A stretch of 64,000 bases of DNA from Vanilla planifolia (Eukaryota; Streptophyta; Magnoliopsida; Asparagales; Orchidaceae): positions 798,501-862,500 of the forward strand of contig JAIUJO010000188.1 in NCBI GenBank assembly GCA_023846275.1. Reading direction: 5' to 3'. Shown piece by piece: positions 13,395 through 24,600 of the stretch. Below the pieces are notes generated by a model that saw nothing but the letters and a program-made list of their open reading frames with translations, ran no database searches and had not been told where the DNA came from. The translations under genes and the position numbers were made by a program. How positions within the stretch are numbered: the first letter of the stretch is position 1; the number at the start of each line of letters is the position of its first letter.

Positions 13395-13800
13395 TGTATT
13401 AGTATAGCCCATATAACCAAAGATGTCCCAATCGACCATGCTAGTCAAAACCATAATGGATTGTTAGTGTCCTACCAATTATTTGGCATTCCCTACATAA
13501 CCATGATATCCTTAGTGTATGCTCTATGCCACAATCTCATCACAAATTTCCCCACTTTGTTATAGAAAGTACAATAAATTTTGGCTACCCCACGGGTCTC
13601 TTGGTGTCCTCAAAAACTACATAGAGCTTTACAAGGTGACTTGTAATTCTATCTCTAGTGATGTGCTATAGATCACTAGCACTTAGCCACACTAGGATTC
13701 TTCAATAATGATCAACATGCCCACCATCGAGGATTTACCACTCATGTGAGAAGTTGTGTATTAACATTGGGAAAAACATTCACGACACTTCCGATTATAT
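13395..13800 (-). pseudogene. Decayed Ty3/gypsy integrase fragment (zinc-finger end and start of catalytic core)
   Basis: Read on the minus strand, 13506-13468 gives SWLCRECQIIGRT. This matches the CxxCQxxGR end of the HHCC zinc-binding domain of plant Ty3/gypsy integrases. About 13 codons later, 13430-13401 gives WDIFGYMGYT, where the family has a WGIDFMGP-like start of the catalytic core, followed by TFILLDLS in the place of the usual YILVAVDY. The spacing is shorter than normal, implying a small deletion. Upstream (13510-13800) the frame is broken by several stops, with only vague likeness to the region before the zinc finger. The motif pattern resembles Athila/Tat-type rather than chromovirus integrases, but that is tentative. 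The fragment cannot encode a working enzyme. Confidence 0.45.
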
Positions 13801-15312
13801 ATCTCCAATATCTACAAATTAGTAGGACTCCAACTATATAGTACATCTAACTAACCAAACTTTTGTTTGTGGCCTATCATTTATGTTTTACTAGATGATA
13901 TGCTTTGCCGCCAAAAGTGTAGACTTGCTTATCAAGTAACATCATTACTTTTAGTTTCACTATCCAACATCAGAAGGTTCATTAGATATCAACGCTAACT
14001 CTATCCTATAGTTTAACATAATCTTATAGTTTTCTCTATAACGTTATTCATATATTAAGATCATCAAACATTTTTGCAATACCTTAATAGTTACCTTGCC
14101 TAACCTACTTTTTTTGACAAATCTTCTAGGCAATAAAGAAAATCAATTAAGTAGTTCCTCAATGCAAAGCATCTTTGTTGGATTTATTAAAGTTAATGCC
14201 CTTATTTTTAATCCTTGATTTATATGAGATACCTTGGCAACTCGCATGCCTAACAAGAAAACTTGAGCAATCGGAACCATGAAAAATGCCACTCATATGG
14301 ACCATATGGCACAAAAATTACCCTCTAGGACCGTAATTAGTCATCTAAAGGCCTAATTTATGGCTACTTAAAATCTCACCCAATTATCCAAATTAGATTA
14401 GGGTTTAACCAAAACAAAAAAGGACCATCAGCCCCTTTAGGCTCTCTTAACACCACTTGTATGGACAAAATTTAGACAATCATGAAATCATAGTCATAAA
14501 CTTTGTGTTATGACAATCTCATGAACGACTTGATATCCATAGTCCAATCCCAATTTTTATATTTTTTTATTTTATTGTGTAAATGTTGTAATCATTTGGT
14601 GTTAATTCATCTCAATTTGTTCTTACTTATTATGTAATCATTAACTTCATCCAAGATATTTTCAAGTCAAAACTTACTTTTAAGCCTTCTAAGCATTACT
14701 TAGGGGGCTTAGCTTGATGTGATATTGAAATATCCAACCATAGGAATTAATATTACAAAACTAAAATAGTCAAGTTTTTAACAAACAACAATGACATTTC
14801 AAACATAATGCATTTAAATTTTAAATTCCCAAGCTTCTAAATCCAATTTGTAGGTTCATTTTGGCAATCGCCATTGTCCTTTAGACTTAGTTTGAGTAGT
14901 TGAAATGTACTAGTTAGGCATTTAAATTTTTAATTCATAATCTCATCTTCATTGAACCTAGAAAGGTCAAAATTTAGACATCTTCTATGGTCCTCCAATG
15001 CCCTTCGAGCTTTCTAGTTCAAGCCTTTGCATGGTAATTGTCAGTCTTTAGCATATTTAGCATAATTAGAAGCCATACAATAGCAGCATTCAAAACAAAA
15101 ACTCTAATCATACTTTCTTATTAATGGTTAATGTTAATTTAACATCATAAAACACAAATATTTCATTGTATTATAGGTTTTGTCAATATTACAAATTGAA
15201 ACAATTGCCTCATATTTAAATTTTTGAAGATGGCAATACATTTATATACTCACAATTTGCTTAAAGTAGAGCTTAATTGAAACATTTTAGGGTTGGCATT
15301 CATGAAACACTT
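13801..15312. other. Island X, unrecognised; possible reverse transcriptase/RNase H decay and LTR-like sequence
   Basis: By position, 13800-14100 on the minus strand would be RNase H of the gypsy remnant, but no catalytic residues are readable. Around 14330-14480 the sequence is richer in G+C and contains tagattagggtttaacc and agcccctttaggctc, which have the flavour of plant LTRs or leaders. At about 14702-14735 a purine run (tagggggctt) is followed by tgtgatattgaaatatcc, which could be a polypurine tract and the 5' end of a plus-strand LTR. No second copy exists in the window, so this stays unproven. Confidence 0.25.
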
Positions 15313-15360
15313 CAATCAAAATTTCATATTACAATCAAAATTTCATATTACAATCAAAAT
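15313..15360. repeat. Short tandem repeat, 19-bp unit x 2.5
   Basis: caatcaaaatttcatatta occurs at 15313-15331 and again at 15332-15350, followed by a half unit, all perfect. The lack of divergence against a decayed background suggests a recent slippage duplication. Confidence 0.9.
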
Positions 15361-17030
15361 CAGAATATCAATTTATTTTATTCAATTATCACAAGTATCA
15401 CATTTGTAAAAAATAAATCTCAACAACACAACTGCATTTCATTTGAAACCTAATTTATTTATGGAAGCAGTCATCCAATAAAAAGTATGGCCTTTATGTG
15501 TGATCAAAGTTCCTTTTCATGCTCATAAAAATTCAATTCTTTTTGGAAGTTCACATAATAGAAAGCTAAATTTGACCACCAAAATAGCAACATCAAGGAC
15601 AATTTAATCGTTTAAGATTTTGATTTCATCATGCAATGTAATGAAATAACTCATATTTACATATCAAGTTTTAACTGCATACTTTCTTTCCATTCTAGCA
15701 TAAAATAATCAAAACAATTAAATGTCTTTTCTTATACATGTATTCAAAACATTATCAATACTTATATTATAATATGATCTTTAATATTTCGAACATAATT
15801 TGACAATAACCTCATAGAGTTTTAGTCAAGCATGCAAAAAAATTTTTAATTAGCTAAATGTATGAAATTCATGCTTGATTCAAGAGGTGAATTTTAATTA
15901 AACATGAGCATTCATTTTAAACATCAAATATGAATATGATGACTCAATTTCTATCATGATAACAAAGTTTAACTTGTAATATCTTATCTTTAATGCAAAA
16001 GAGCAATACAACTTTGTCCAAATTCCACTTATATGCTTGGTTGTTATTTACTTTCTTGTTATTATCATAATATGCATTTAGGGTTTCATGCTAAACCAAG
16101 GATTGCCAACTATAGAAACTAAGCAATGGCCGACCCAAAATTGGGGTATTGTATACATCTTGAAGCAAGTTCAAAATCCCACTTTTCCTTCCTTGCGTTA
16201 GGTTTTTCTCAAGTATGTGATCATAGAAGAGCTCAATGTTAGAAGGTGAAAACATTTCTTACACTACTACTTCTTAAGACCTTATATAGCATGAAAAATA
16301 ATTCTTAAATCATTGGATTTACTTTTAGAATAGTTAAAATATATCACCTATCTTTATATTAAGGACACATGTATTCTAGTGTTTGTGTTTCTCCAAACAT
16401 AATTTTCCCCTTACCATCTCTATCAAAGTTGTTTGCATTTCTTAGGATTTATAAACATCAATTCCCATGGATATGATCAAAAGAAACTCATATAAAAAAC
16501 TGCATTTATTCCATATGAAATTTTGCACTAGTACTATGGCCATTATTGTATAACATGATGTGCTAAAATGTCTTTTCTAACTACTAACCACATTGGTCAT
16601 ATTTGCATGACCTTCAAATTGTTCTATTATAATGGAAGTTATACTAACACTCACATTGCAACCCAATGATTCCATATATCTAATGCTTCTCATAACTTTA
16701 TTATCCAAATATTATTGTGCTAATCCAAGTTTACAATCTTCAACTCATTTCATATTTCTTATTAAACACAGAATATTTTTTTATCATGCTTGTATGATCT
16801 TGGCTTTCTTTCCTACACTTTTAAAAATTAGCACTTTTATAGAACTTATCTTTGGGGAGTTATTATTTAGTGTTTCATCATTTAAAAAATCATCAAAAAG
16901 TAAGCATTTACATGGTGTTTTAAAAAAATTTCGTGCATTAACAATTTGTACTTTTGGAAAAAATAAGAATGTTGAAATTTTTATAGGTTGCATTGCATCT
17001 TTGCTTTCCTTAAATAACAAATAACTCGTA
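15361..17030. other. Island X, unrecognised; two overlapping antisense open frames near 16.6-17.0 kb
   Basis: No satellite landmarks. At 16632-17024 the plus strand is open for 130 codons, with a hydrophobic, compositionally AT-driven product. At 17020-16784 the minus strand is open for 78 codons with a more ordinary composition. The minus frame lies just downstream of the reverse-transcriptase-like motif at 17093-17122 and on the same strand, so it could be a less damaged part of that element. I see no family motif in either frame and do not call a gene. Confidence 0.3.
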
Positions 17031-17039
17031 TTTTTTAAA

Positions 17040-17330
17040 AAGCATAGAGTATGTCAATTTATATTTTGTAAATTATGCTGAAGAAGAAAAATGATAGAGA
17101 TGATAAAATCATCTATAAATAATGATGTACAGTTTGTTTTGAACATTTTGTAACCTTGAATATGTGTGAAGTAATGTACACAAATGGAATGTATTACTAC
17201 ACAAAATTTCTATGTGAAAATAGGAGATCCCTTGTGCTACATCTTTCTTAATGCGGAATCTGATGACAAAGAATGACTACGATTTTATTCAGAATGTCTT
17301 TGAAAGCTTTTTCAGCAAAAGTTTCTTATT
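17040..17330 (-). pseudogene. Possible Ty1/copia-like reverse transcriptase remnant
   Basis: The minus strand at 17122-17093 reads LFIDDFIISI, which fits the YVDDxIIT active-site box of Ty1/copia reverse transcriptases, with both aspartates retained. Upstream on the same strand (17200-17123) HYFTHIQGYKMFKTNCTS fits the loosely conserved D-x-LF-T-x-x-x-G region before that box. Further upstream are AEKAFKDIL and KGSPI in shifted frames, so a LINE reverse transcriptase (FADD box) is an alternative, although the spacing to the box is short for that. Stops and frameshifts are frequent. Only the DD box is reasonably clear. Confidence 0.35.
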
Positions 17331-17893
17331 AGCATTTTTATGGATTAGGAAATACCCTTGGATAAGTGAAAACATAAATTCAATGAGTTTAAAATGATTT
17401 TAACAAAACGTTTTCAATATAAATAAGACTTTAGCCATAACAAAAAAAACACATGAATGGTCTATGAATGCACATAATTTGAAAATTAGCTTTTTCTTTT
17501 AGCTAATAGCTCATAGGAACTTTTAAAATTCCTATTACTATTGGAGACTTGTGTTACAATGCATTGCTTTGTGGTTCATTTCACATCTTCTTTATATTAA
17601 AAAGTCTAGTCTTTGATTTTTTAATACTTATCATGACCAAGGTACACCTTTCTTTGGGCTAAAGAATAAATGTTAATTTGTCCTTTTTATGCATAAAAGC
17701 ATTTAAATGTTACTAAATAAGCTAGTTTTTGTCTAATATTGCCTCTATGAAGAATCATTTAGTGTAATTGTAGATGGTGACATAGCATATTGTAGGAAAA
17801 GCATTAGTGAAAACCTAGTAAGCAATATTGTACATTATTATATTGGTTAATCCTATGGTACAATTGGTTAACAAATGCAATCAATATGTAATT
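17331..17893. other. Right end of island X, nothing recognised
   Basis: Non-satellite AT-rich sequence without coding likeness. It runs up to the templated duplication at the junction with block B. Confidence 0.4.
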
Positions 17894-17974
17894 ATGAACC
17901 AAAAATCATTATTTCCTTTTGTAATTCATAGTAATCACAAATGACATCTAATCAGATGAACCAAAAATCATTAT
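17894..17974. repeat. 19-bp direct repeat spanning the island X / block B junction
   Basis: atgaaccaaaaatcattat is present at 17894-17912 and exactly again at 17956-17974, 62 bp apart. The right copy sits in register within a reverse-orientation monomer (the gatgaaacaaatgtcattgg landmark, diverged). The left copy lies at or just outside the satellite edge. This looks like filler DNA copied from the satellite during end joining, not a transposon target-site duplication. Confidence 0.65.
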
Positions 17975-20900
17975 ACTTACCCCAATGAGCAGTACCTTAT
18001 TAATTATAATTTTAAATTTTTTCTCTAGGTTTTTTGAATACTTTATAAGTCGATTTGCAACTAACATGGCAATCAAGAATGTTACACTCGATGTTCTTAC
18101 TATATTGGAATGCAACTTTCCCATTGTTTGATCAAATTTCATAAAATGCTTTTGTGTTGGTTATATTATTATATTTCTCTAAATCTTCTTTCATGTGAAC
18201 TTTATATCACTTCGATTTTGTTTTACTACATTATTATTATTTATCTGATTTTCTCATTAATATATATTGGATTTATTTTAAAATAATAATTTGTCATTAT
18301 TACTGATTATTTAATTTCGAATTTTATTGTAATTCCAAAAATGGTCAAGTCTGAACAAAGATGCATTATTGGACTTAGCTCGATAAATTCTATCTAATTT
18401 AAAAATACTTTATATATTTTTTAAATAATTATTTTTGCTTTTTTTAAAGATTTACGAGGCACATTGAGTCATACAAAATTTTATGATTGTGAATGTATTG
18501 TTTGAACCTTCATTATTATTCAATTTAACTTTTTAAGATAAATTTATCTCGTTCCCCTAAAATTTATTTATGATTTTGCTATATTACAATGGAACTCTAA
18601 TTTTTCTTTACACTATTATACTATTTACATAACTTTTATTTGTCTATATAATATTATTTCAATTTATCATATTTTTATTATAAAATATATTTAATTTTTA
18701 TTATAATACTAATCTTTTATTATGCTTATTTTCTTAGTAATTCAAAGTAATAGAAAATGTGTACAAATAAGGAGATATAAACATTATTAGACTCATCTCA
18801 ATCATTTATATCAAATAAAATATTCATTTTTAATATATTAAAATGGTGTTTTCATTGGTTTTATGAGAGATATTGATATGTACGAGACTTGTAGGTCAAG
18901 GATTTTACAATCATTCTCCTTGTTATGAAGCTATAATTCTTATCTCATGTAACCCTTCCAATAATTTATATTACATAGCTTAAAATATTCTTATTTAATC
19001 TTTAATATATAATGTCCTTCGTTTTAGATTATAAATTATTATTTTTATATTTATTTAACTTAGTAATTCATCAAAATTTAAAATAAGGTTAGATTAAGAT
19101 GAACCAAATGTCATGCACGCATCTCTAAACCTCTATTTAATGAAAGAAGTTACCCATAATCTCTTTAATATCTTAGAATGCTTCTTTATTATACTATTTA
19201 TTTATTTCATACAATTAATTACTTTTACTTGGTTATATTACTATGTAGATTTAATTCTCTTCATGTGTAGCCCTTTCAATACTTTGATTTTGTTTTGTTA
19301 CATTACTTCAATTTTTTTATTTTAGGTATAATATATATATTCTCTTAGTACTAAGGTAATGTTCATTATTATTTATGGTTATTTACTTTGGTAATTTAAA
19401 GTAATTCAAAAATTAGGTTTGATTGAGACAAAACAAATATTATTTGGCACATCTTAATGAGCAATGCCTAATTTAATATTCTTGTTTTGAAATTTTTATA
19501 CTTTTTTTCTAATATTTTTCCATAATTTTTTGAAGTATTTTTATTCAAAGATGATTTGATGATTGAGAATGTCACACTCGATCCACTTATTATCATGAAG
19601 TGCTACCTTTCCATAAAATTGAACTTATTTCTTCAAATTGTTTTCTTTTTTGGCTATAATATTTATTTTCAAATAATCTTATTTAAGCTTTAGTATATAT
19701 TAACTTAATAAAAGAATAATAATTTTTTTATTTAAGCATATTTACTTTGGTGATTCAAAGTAATTCCAAATGTGGTTCGATCGGGATGAAGAAATTGTTG
19801 CTCCATTCATCTCAATGAGCTCAAACCAATTAGTTTTTTTTATTTTTTAATATATATTTATTTTATTTTTTTGCATACTTTATGAGAAAATTTGATTTGA
19901 AAGCCATTTGGCAATCAGTGATGTTAAACATGATCTCATTAGTTTCTTGGATTCCCATTTTCTCATTTAATTTATTTCATTTCTTTAACTCTAAATCTCC
20001 TCTATTATGTTCCTTACATTCTTTGATTTTGCTAAATTATAGTTATTAAATTTATGTTACTTCATTTTTTCTATATATTTAGATAATATTAAAATAGTAA
20101 TTTTTTATTTTATGCTTATTTACACTTCTCATTTGAACTATTTCAAAGTGAGGACTTATCATGATAAACAAATATGTCATTCCACTCATCGTTATGAGCT
20201 CTATGCTATTAAGTATTTCATTTTTATTTGTAACTTATTTTTTAAGCTTTGGGTATGGTTTGGAAGATAGTTTTATTTGTATCTTATTTGACAAAATTGA
20301 ATGGTACACTTAATCTCCTTCGAACAATGGAGTGAAACTTTCTTGTACAAGTTTTCTAATTTATTTAAAGTTTTTTCATTTATTTGGTTATATTGCTCTC
20401 CAACTCAAACACTTTTGTCATGTGAAAATTATATTGCTTTTATTTTCTTATATTTTTTTTTAATTTATATCATTTCATCTTTCACTATAAAAGAGGTTAC
20501 ACTTGTTCTTCTAGTTATCAAGGAATGTAACATTCCTATAAAATTTAACTTATTTATTCAAAATTTTCTCTTTTCTTTGGTCATATTCATTTATTTCAAT
20601 TTAGCTTATTTCAACTTTTGTGTATATTTATTTAATGTTAAAGTAAAATTTTATTATTATTTATACGAATTTACATTTATGATTTGTACTAAATCTAAAC
20701 TTGGTCCAATTGAAATGAAGCAAATGTTGTTTGGCTCATATTTATATTTTCAAATATTTCTTTTTATATGGTTTTTCAATCCATGCAAGATTTTTTTGTG
20801 TCTCATTTAAAAATTAGGGATGTTACACCATATCTCCTCACTATCTTGGAACACATTGTCCATATACAATTTATCTCGTTTATGCAATTTTTTTAGTTTT

Positions 20901-21608
20901 GAATTATTTTTGTTACAATGTAACTCTCAATCTCTTCTTATATGATTTTTATAACATTTTGATTTTTTTCATATTACATTCCTTAACCTAGCTCATTTTG
21001 TCTTTAATGTATACTTATCTAAAATTACAATAATAATTTATTGTTATTTATACTTATTTACATTTTTAATTTGTATAAATTAAAAAAAAAAACTTTATGG
21101 AGTTCAAACAAAAGTCATCTTAACTATGTTAAAGAGCTCCTTTTCATTAAATATTGCAATGTATATCTTAAAGTGTATTTGTCAAAGTTTTTGGCATGCT
21201 TTATGAATAATTATCATTCATACATGATATGATGATACAGAATATTATATTGGTTCTCCTTAATATCTTAGAATAAAAATTTGTTTAATAATTTATCTAA
21301 TTTCTTCAAGTTTTTGACATTGTCTTGGTTACTTTATTTTTAACTCCAATCTCCTCACATATGATCTTATATCACCTCAAATATTTCCTTTTAATTTTCC
21401 AATTTTAAAATATTTGTCTAAATCTCACATATTGGGGCACATATATTACTTTTATTTCTTCTATTATAGTGCTTTAGTTTATTCTATTTTAACATTATTA
21501 TATATTTATATAAAATAATAATTTAATTTTATTGAAGTGCATTTATTATAATAATATTAGTAATTTAAAACAACATCTGATAGAGACATAACAGAAGTCA
21601 TTAGACTA
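17915..21608 (-). repeat. Satellite block B, reverse orientation, about 10 monomers
   Basis: The same monomer as block A but reverse-complemented: attcatagtaattcc, then gatgaaacaaatgtcattgg, actcatctcaatgagctc, gaatgttacactcgat, ttggaatgcaactttc. Anchors lie near 17988, 18373, 18787, 19110, 19445, 19805, 20180, 20725, 21110 and 21600. The plus strand has several open frames in this block (up to 169 codons at 20301-20810), rich in F, L, I and Y. They are by-products of AT-rich composition and are broken in the duplicated partner. The block starts mid-unit against island X and ends at an orientation switch. Confidence 0.88.
17940..21608 (-). repeat. Segmental duplication 2, left copy (partner about 40500-44037)
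   Basis: This matches the last 3.5 kb of block D in the same order at a spacing of about 22.5 kb. Shared peculiarities include gaagctataattcttatct (about 18927 and 41470), ttattatactatttat (about 19187 and 41775), tatgagctctat (about 20190 and 42715), and a truncated monomer with aaagaggtt (about 20500 and 43015). Both copies stop at the same monomer phase (gtcatt-ga/aact), where the orientation reverses. Confidence 0.78.
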
Positions 21609-21620
21609 AGCAAACTAATG
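21600..21620. other. Orientation switch B/C (reverse to forward)
   Basis: Reverse-monomer sequence ends at aagtcattagactaag. Forward sequence begins about 10 bp later with the aatgtgcaaaaatattac landmark that normally precedes the anchor. No spacer separates the two orientations. Confidence 0.75.
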
Positions 21621-24600
21621 TAATGTGCAAAAATATTACAAAATACACTATCTAGTATTATAAATATGAATATTTAATTTGGAACTACATTAAATTGCAA
21701 AATAAATATTTATAAATATTAATAAATTATTATTATAATAGTAAGCATATATATTCTTAAGTTTAAATGAGATAAATTGAGAAAAGTTAAAGAAATAAAA
21801 TCAATATGAAATTAATAATAGATTATATAGGATTTTTGTTTACTTAATAATATAAACAATGTAAAGTAAAAAATTTTGCCAGAGTAGAGAAATTTAACTG
21901 GAAGATTTCATTCCAAGAAACTAAGATGTAGTGTAATATTATTGATCATCAAACAACGTACAAATAAAATTATCCAATTAAGAAACCAAAATAAAAAAAA
22001 CAATTCTAAAATTTTGCAAATGAGTATGTAATTAAATGGAGGTCTACAAGAAAACTCCAATGGCATTTGTTTTTTCTTCATAAGACCTTATTCAAAATTC
22101 TTCCCAATTACAAAAATGACTAAAAGTAAATAAAAAAAATTATTATTCTAATATTAAGTAAATATTTATAATAATGCTTGAGTGTGGTAAATTGAACCAA
22201 CATATAACAAGTTAATAAAAATCTCGTCATAAGAAACTCAAGAGTTCGATAGTATCGTCCTCGATTGTCATATCAAGTATTATTAAAAATTTCTTGTAAA
22301 ACAAGTAGAAATCCTTGAAATTAAAAAAAATTAAAAAAATGAAGAAGAGGATTTAATTGGTTAAAGCTCATCAAGAAGAGTAAAATGGAATTTATTTCAT
22401 GTTGATCATACTTCAATGTTAATTACTATTAATTAAAAAATTAAATAAATATAAACAATGATAATTTTTTCAAACATTACGTAAATTTTGATTAAAGTTT
22501 AAGTGACATGGACTAAAGAGCTACGATATATCAAAATTGAACACATGTAAATGATGAAAGTCATAGATAATAAGAGTTACTTAGTAGTATAATGAATCAA
22601 AGAGAAAAATATGCAAAAAATAAAGTAAATTATATAAAAAAAATGACATTCCAAGATGCTAAGAAGATTGACTATAAAAATTATGGATCATCAAATCGAG
22701 TGATAACAAAAATGCCTTGAAAATTTTTCTACCACCTTAGAAAAAATATTTAAATATATAAAAAAATATTTAATTAAATATAGCACATTGATATGAGCTA
22801 ATTGACATTTGCTTTTCGCTTCCAAACCTTGTGTTGAAAAAGTTCGAATTACCAAAGTAAATAAGGATAAACCATAATGTATTATTATCATAATGTTATA
22901 TAAATATATATTAAATTTAAAATGTGATAACTTGATGCAATATAATATTACAAAATAAAAATGATAGATGGTTAAACTTGTGTGGATTTAGAGTTACATG
23001 ATATAACCAAATTAAAATAAAAAAACTTTAAAAAATGAGATAAATTGTATGAAAAAGTTGAACTCCAAATAAGGAGATTATGGATAAAATCCTTGGTTAT
23101 GAAATAAGATACAAATAAAAGTTTTTTTAAGACGACTCCAACACTATTTGCTTCATATGTATCAAACCACATTTGAAATGTTTTTGAATTACAAAAGAAA
23201 ATTGGTATAAATAAATATAAATTTTAATTTTAATATTAGTTAAATATAAATTAAGGCAAAAATATATTAAATTCAACAAATATAATACAACAAACTAAAA
23301 TTGATGTAAATTTTAATTGAGGGAAGATTTACAGTTACATACTCCTATAACAAAATGAAATCGAAACATTTGAAGAAAATAGATAAATTATATAACAAAA
23401 TTGCATTCTGAGATACTAAAAAAATTGATTGAAATATATTTGATAGTTAAATCAAGTATAAATGGTAGAGCATTAAAATGTGTAACTAAATTTTATAAAA
23501 TCAAATATTTTAAAAAGTGAATGAATCTTTAATTATTGCAAATTATCAAAACAAATAACAAGAAAAAAACGTTAAGATATTATTTTTATATTAAATAAAT
23601 ACATATAAAAGTTAAAATTAGAAAAATTGAAACATGATAATATGCCAAATAAAATAATTATAAATGTCAATAGATAAAAGACTTTGAGTCACATAGTATT
23701 ATAATGGAATCAATGTGAAATAATTAAAGAATTCTAATAAATCATTTGGTAAATTATTATTTAAAGGTACTAAGTTGTTTTAAAGTAACACTATTAATCA
23801 TCAAATTAGGTAAAAGTATAAATATGTCACAAGGTATGAAAAGGTATCACAAAAATAAATTTTTTAAATATAAAAAAATAAATATTTATTCTTATCCATG
23901 TCAATGAGATGAATCAAGCATCATTTATTCTAACTTGATCAAACTATGTTTTAAGTTATTTTACATTACCAAAGAAAATAAGCATAAATAAAAATAACTA
24001 TTATATTATAACAAGGAAATATATATTAAAGCTAAAATTAGATAAAGTTAATAAATATTAAATGATAAAATTAAAGTAATATAAAGATCACAAAAGAGAA
24101 GATTTAGAGTAAAATAATAATATAAATAAATCAAAGAAAATAATCTTAAAACGTATGATAAATTATATTAGTAATTTGTATTCTGTGGTAGTAAATAGGT
24201 GAGAGTAAAATAATCGATAATGAAGTTACATGCAAAGTAATGTATCTCATCAGGAAGACAAAATTAAAATAAATTAAATATCTACGAACTTAAGGAAAAT
24301 AGAATGAAATTTAAAAGTGCTCCTTAGGAAAAGTCAAAAACATATGTTTTTTAATTTTATTGATATAAGGCCATAATTTTTTTCATAATAACAAACTAAT
24401 TCAAAGAAAAAATTTATAAAGTAATGATATAAATTGTAAACAAAGGTTACATTCTATGATGTTAAGGAGATCAAAGGTTACCTCATCAAATTCCACATCA
24501 TCTATGAAACATAATATCTTTCAAAGAATAAAAAAACCTAAAAATAAAATATCTTAAAAAATGAATATGAATATTTATTTTCATGGAGCTTAGTAAGACG

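Noticed and set aside
14380-14405. Telomere-like text (tagggttta) in island X
   Set aside because: A single heptamer-like occurrence, not a tandem run. Such motifs are common in plant leaders and LTRs.
16632-17024. A 130-codon plus-strand frame outside the satellite
   Set aside because: No family motif, hydrophobic AT-driven composition, an equally open antisense frame over the same bases, and the nearby protein trace is on the other strand.
20301-20810. A 169-codon open frame, the longest in the window
   Set aside because: It lies wholly inside satellite block B and encodes an F/L/I/Y-rich product expected from AT-rich DNA. The duplicated counterpart near 42840-43225 is broken, with only a 78-codon piece open, so the frame is not conserved.
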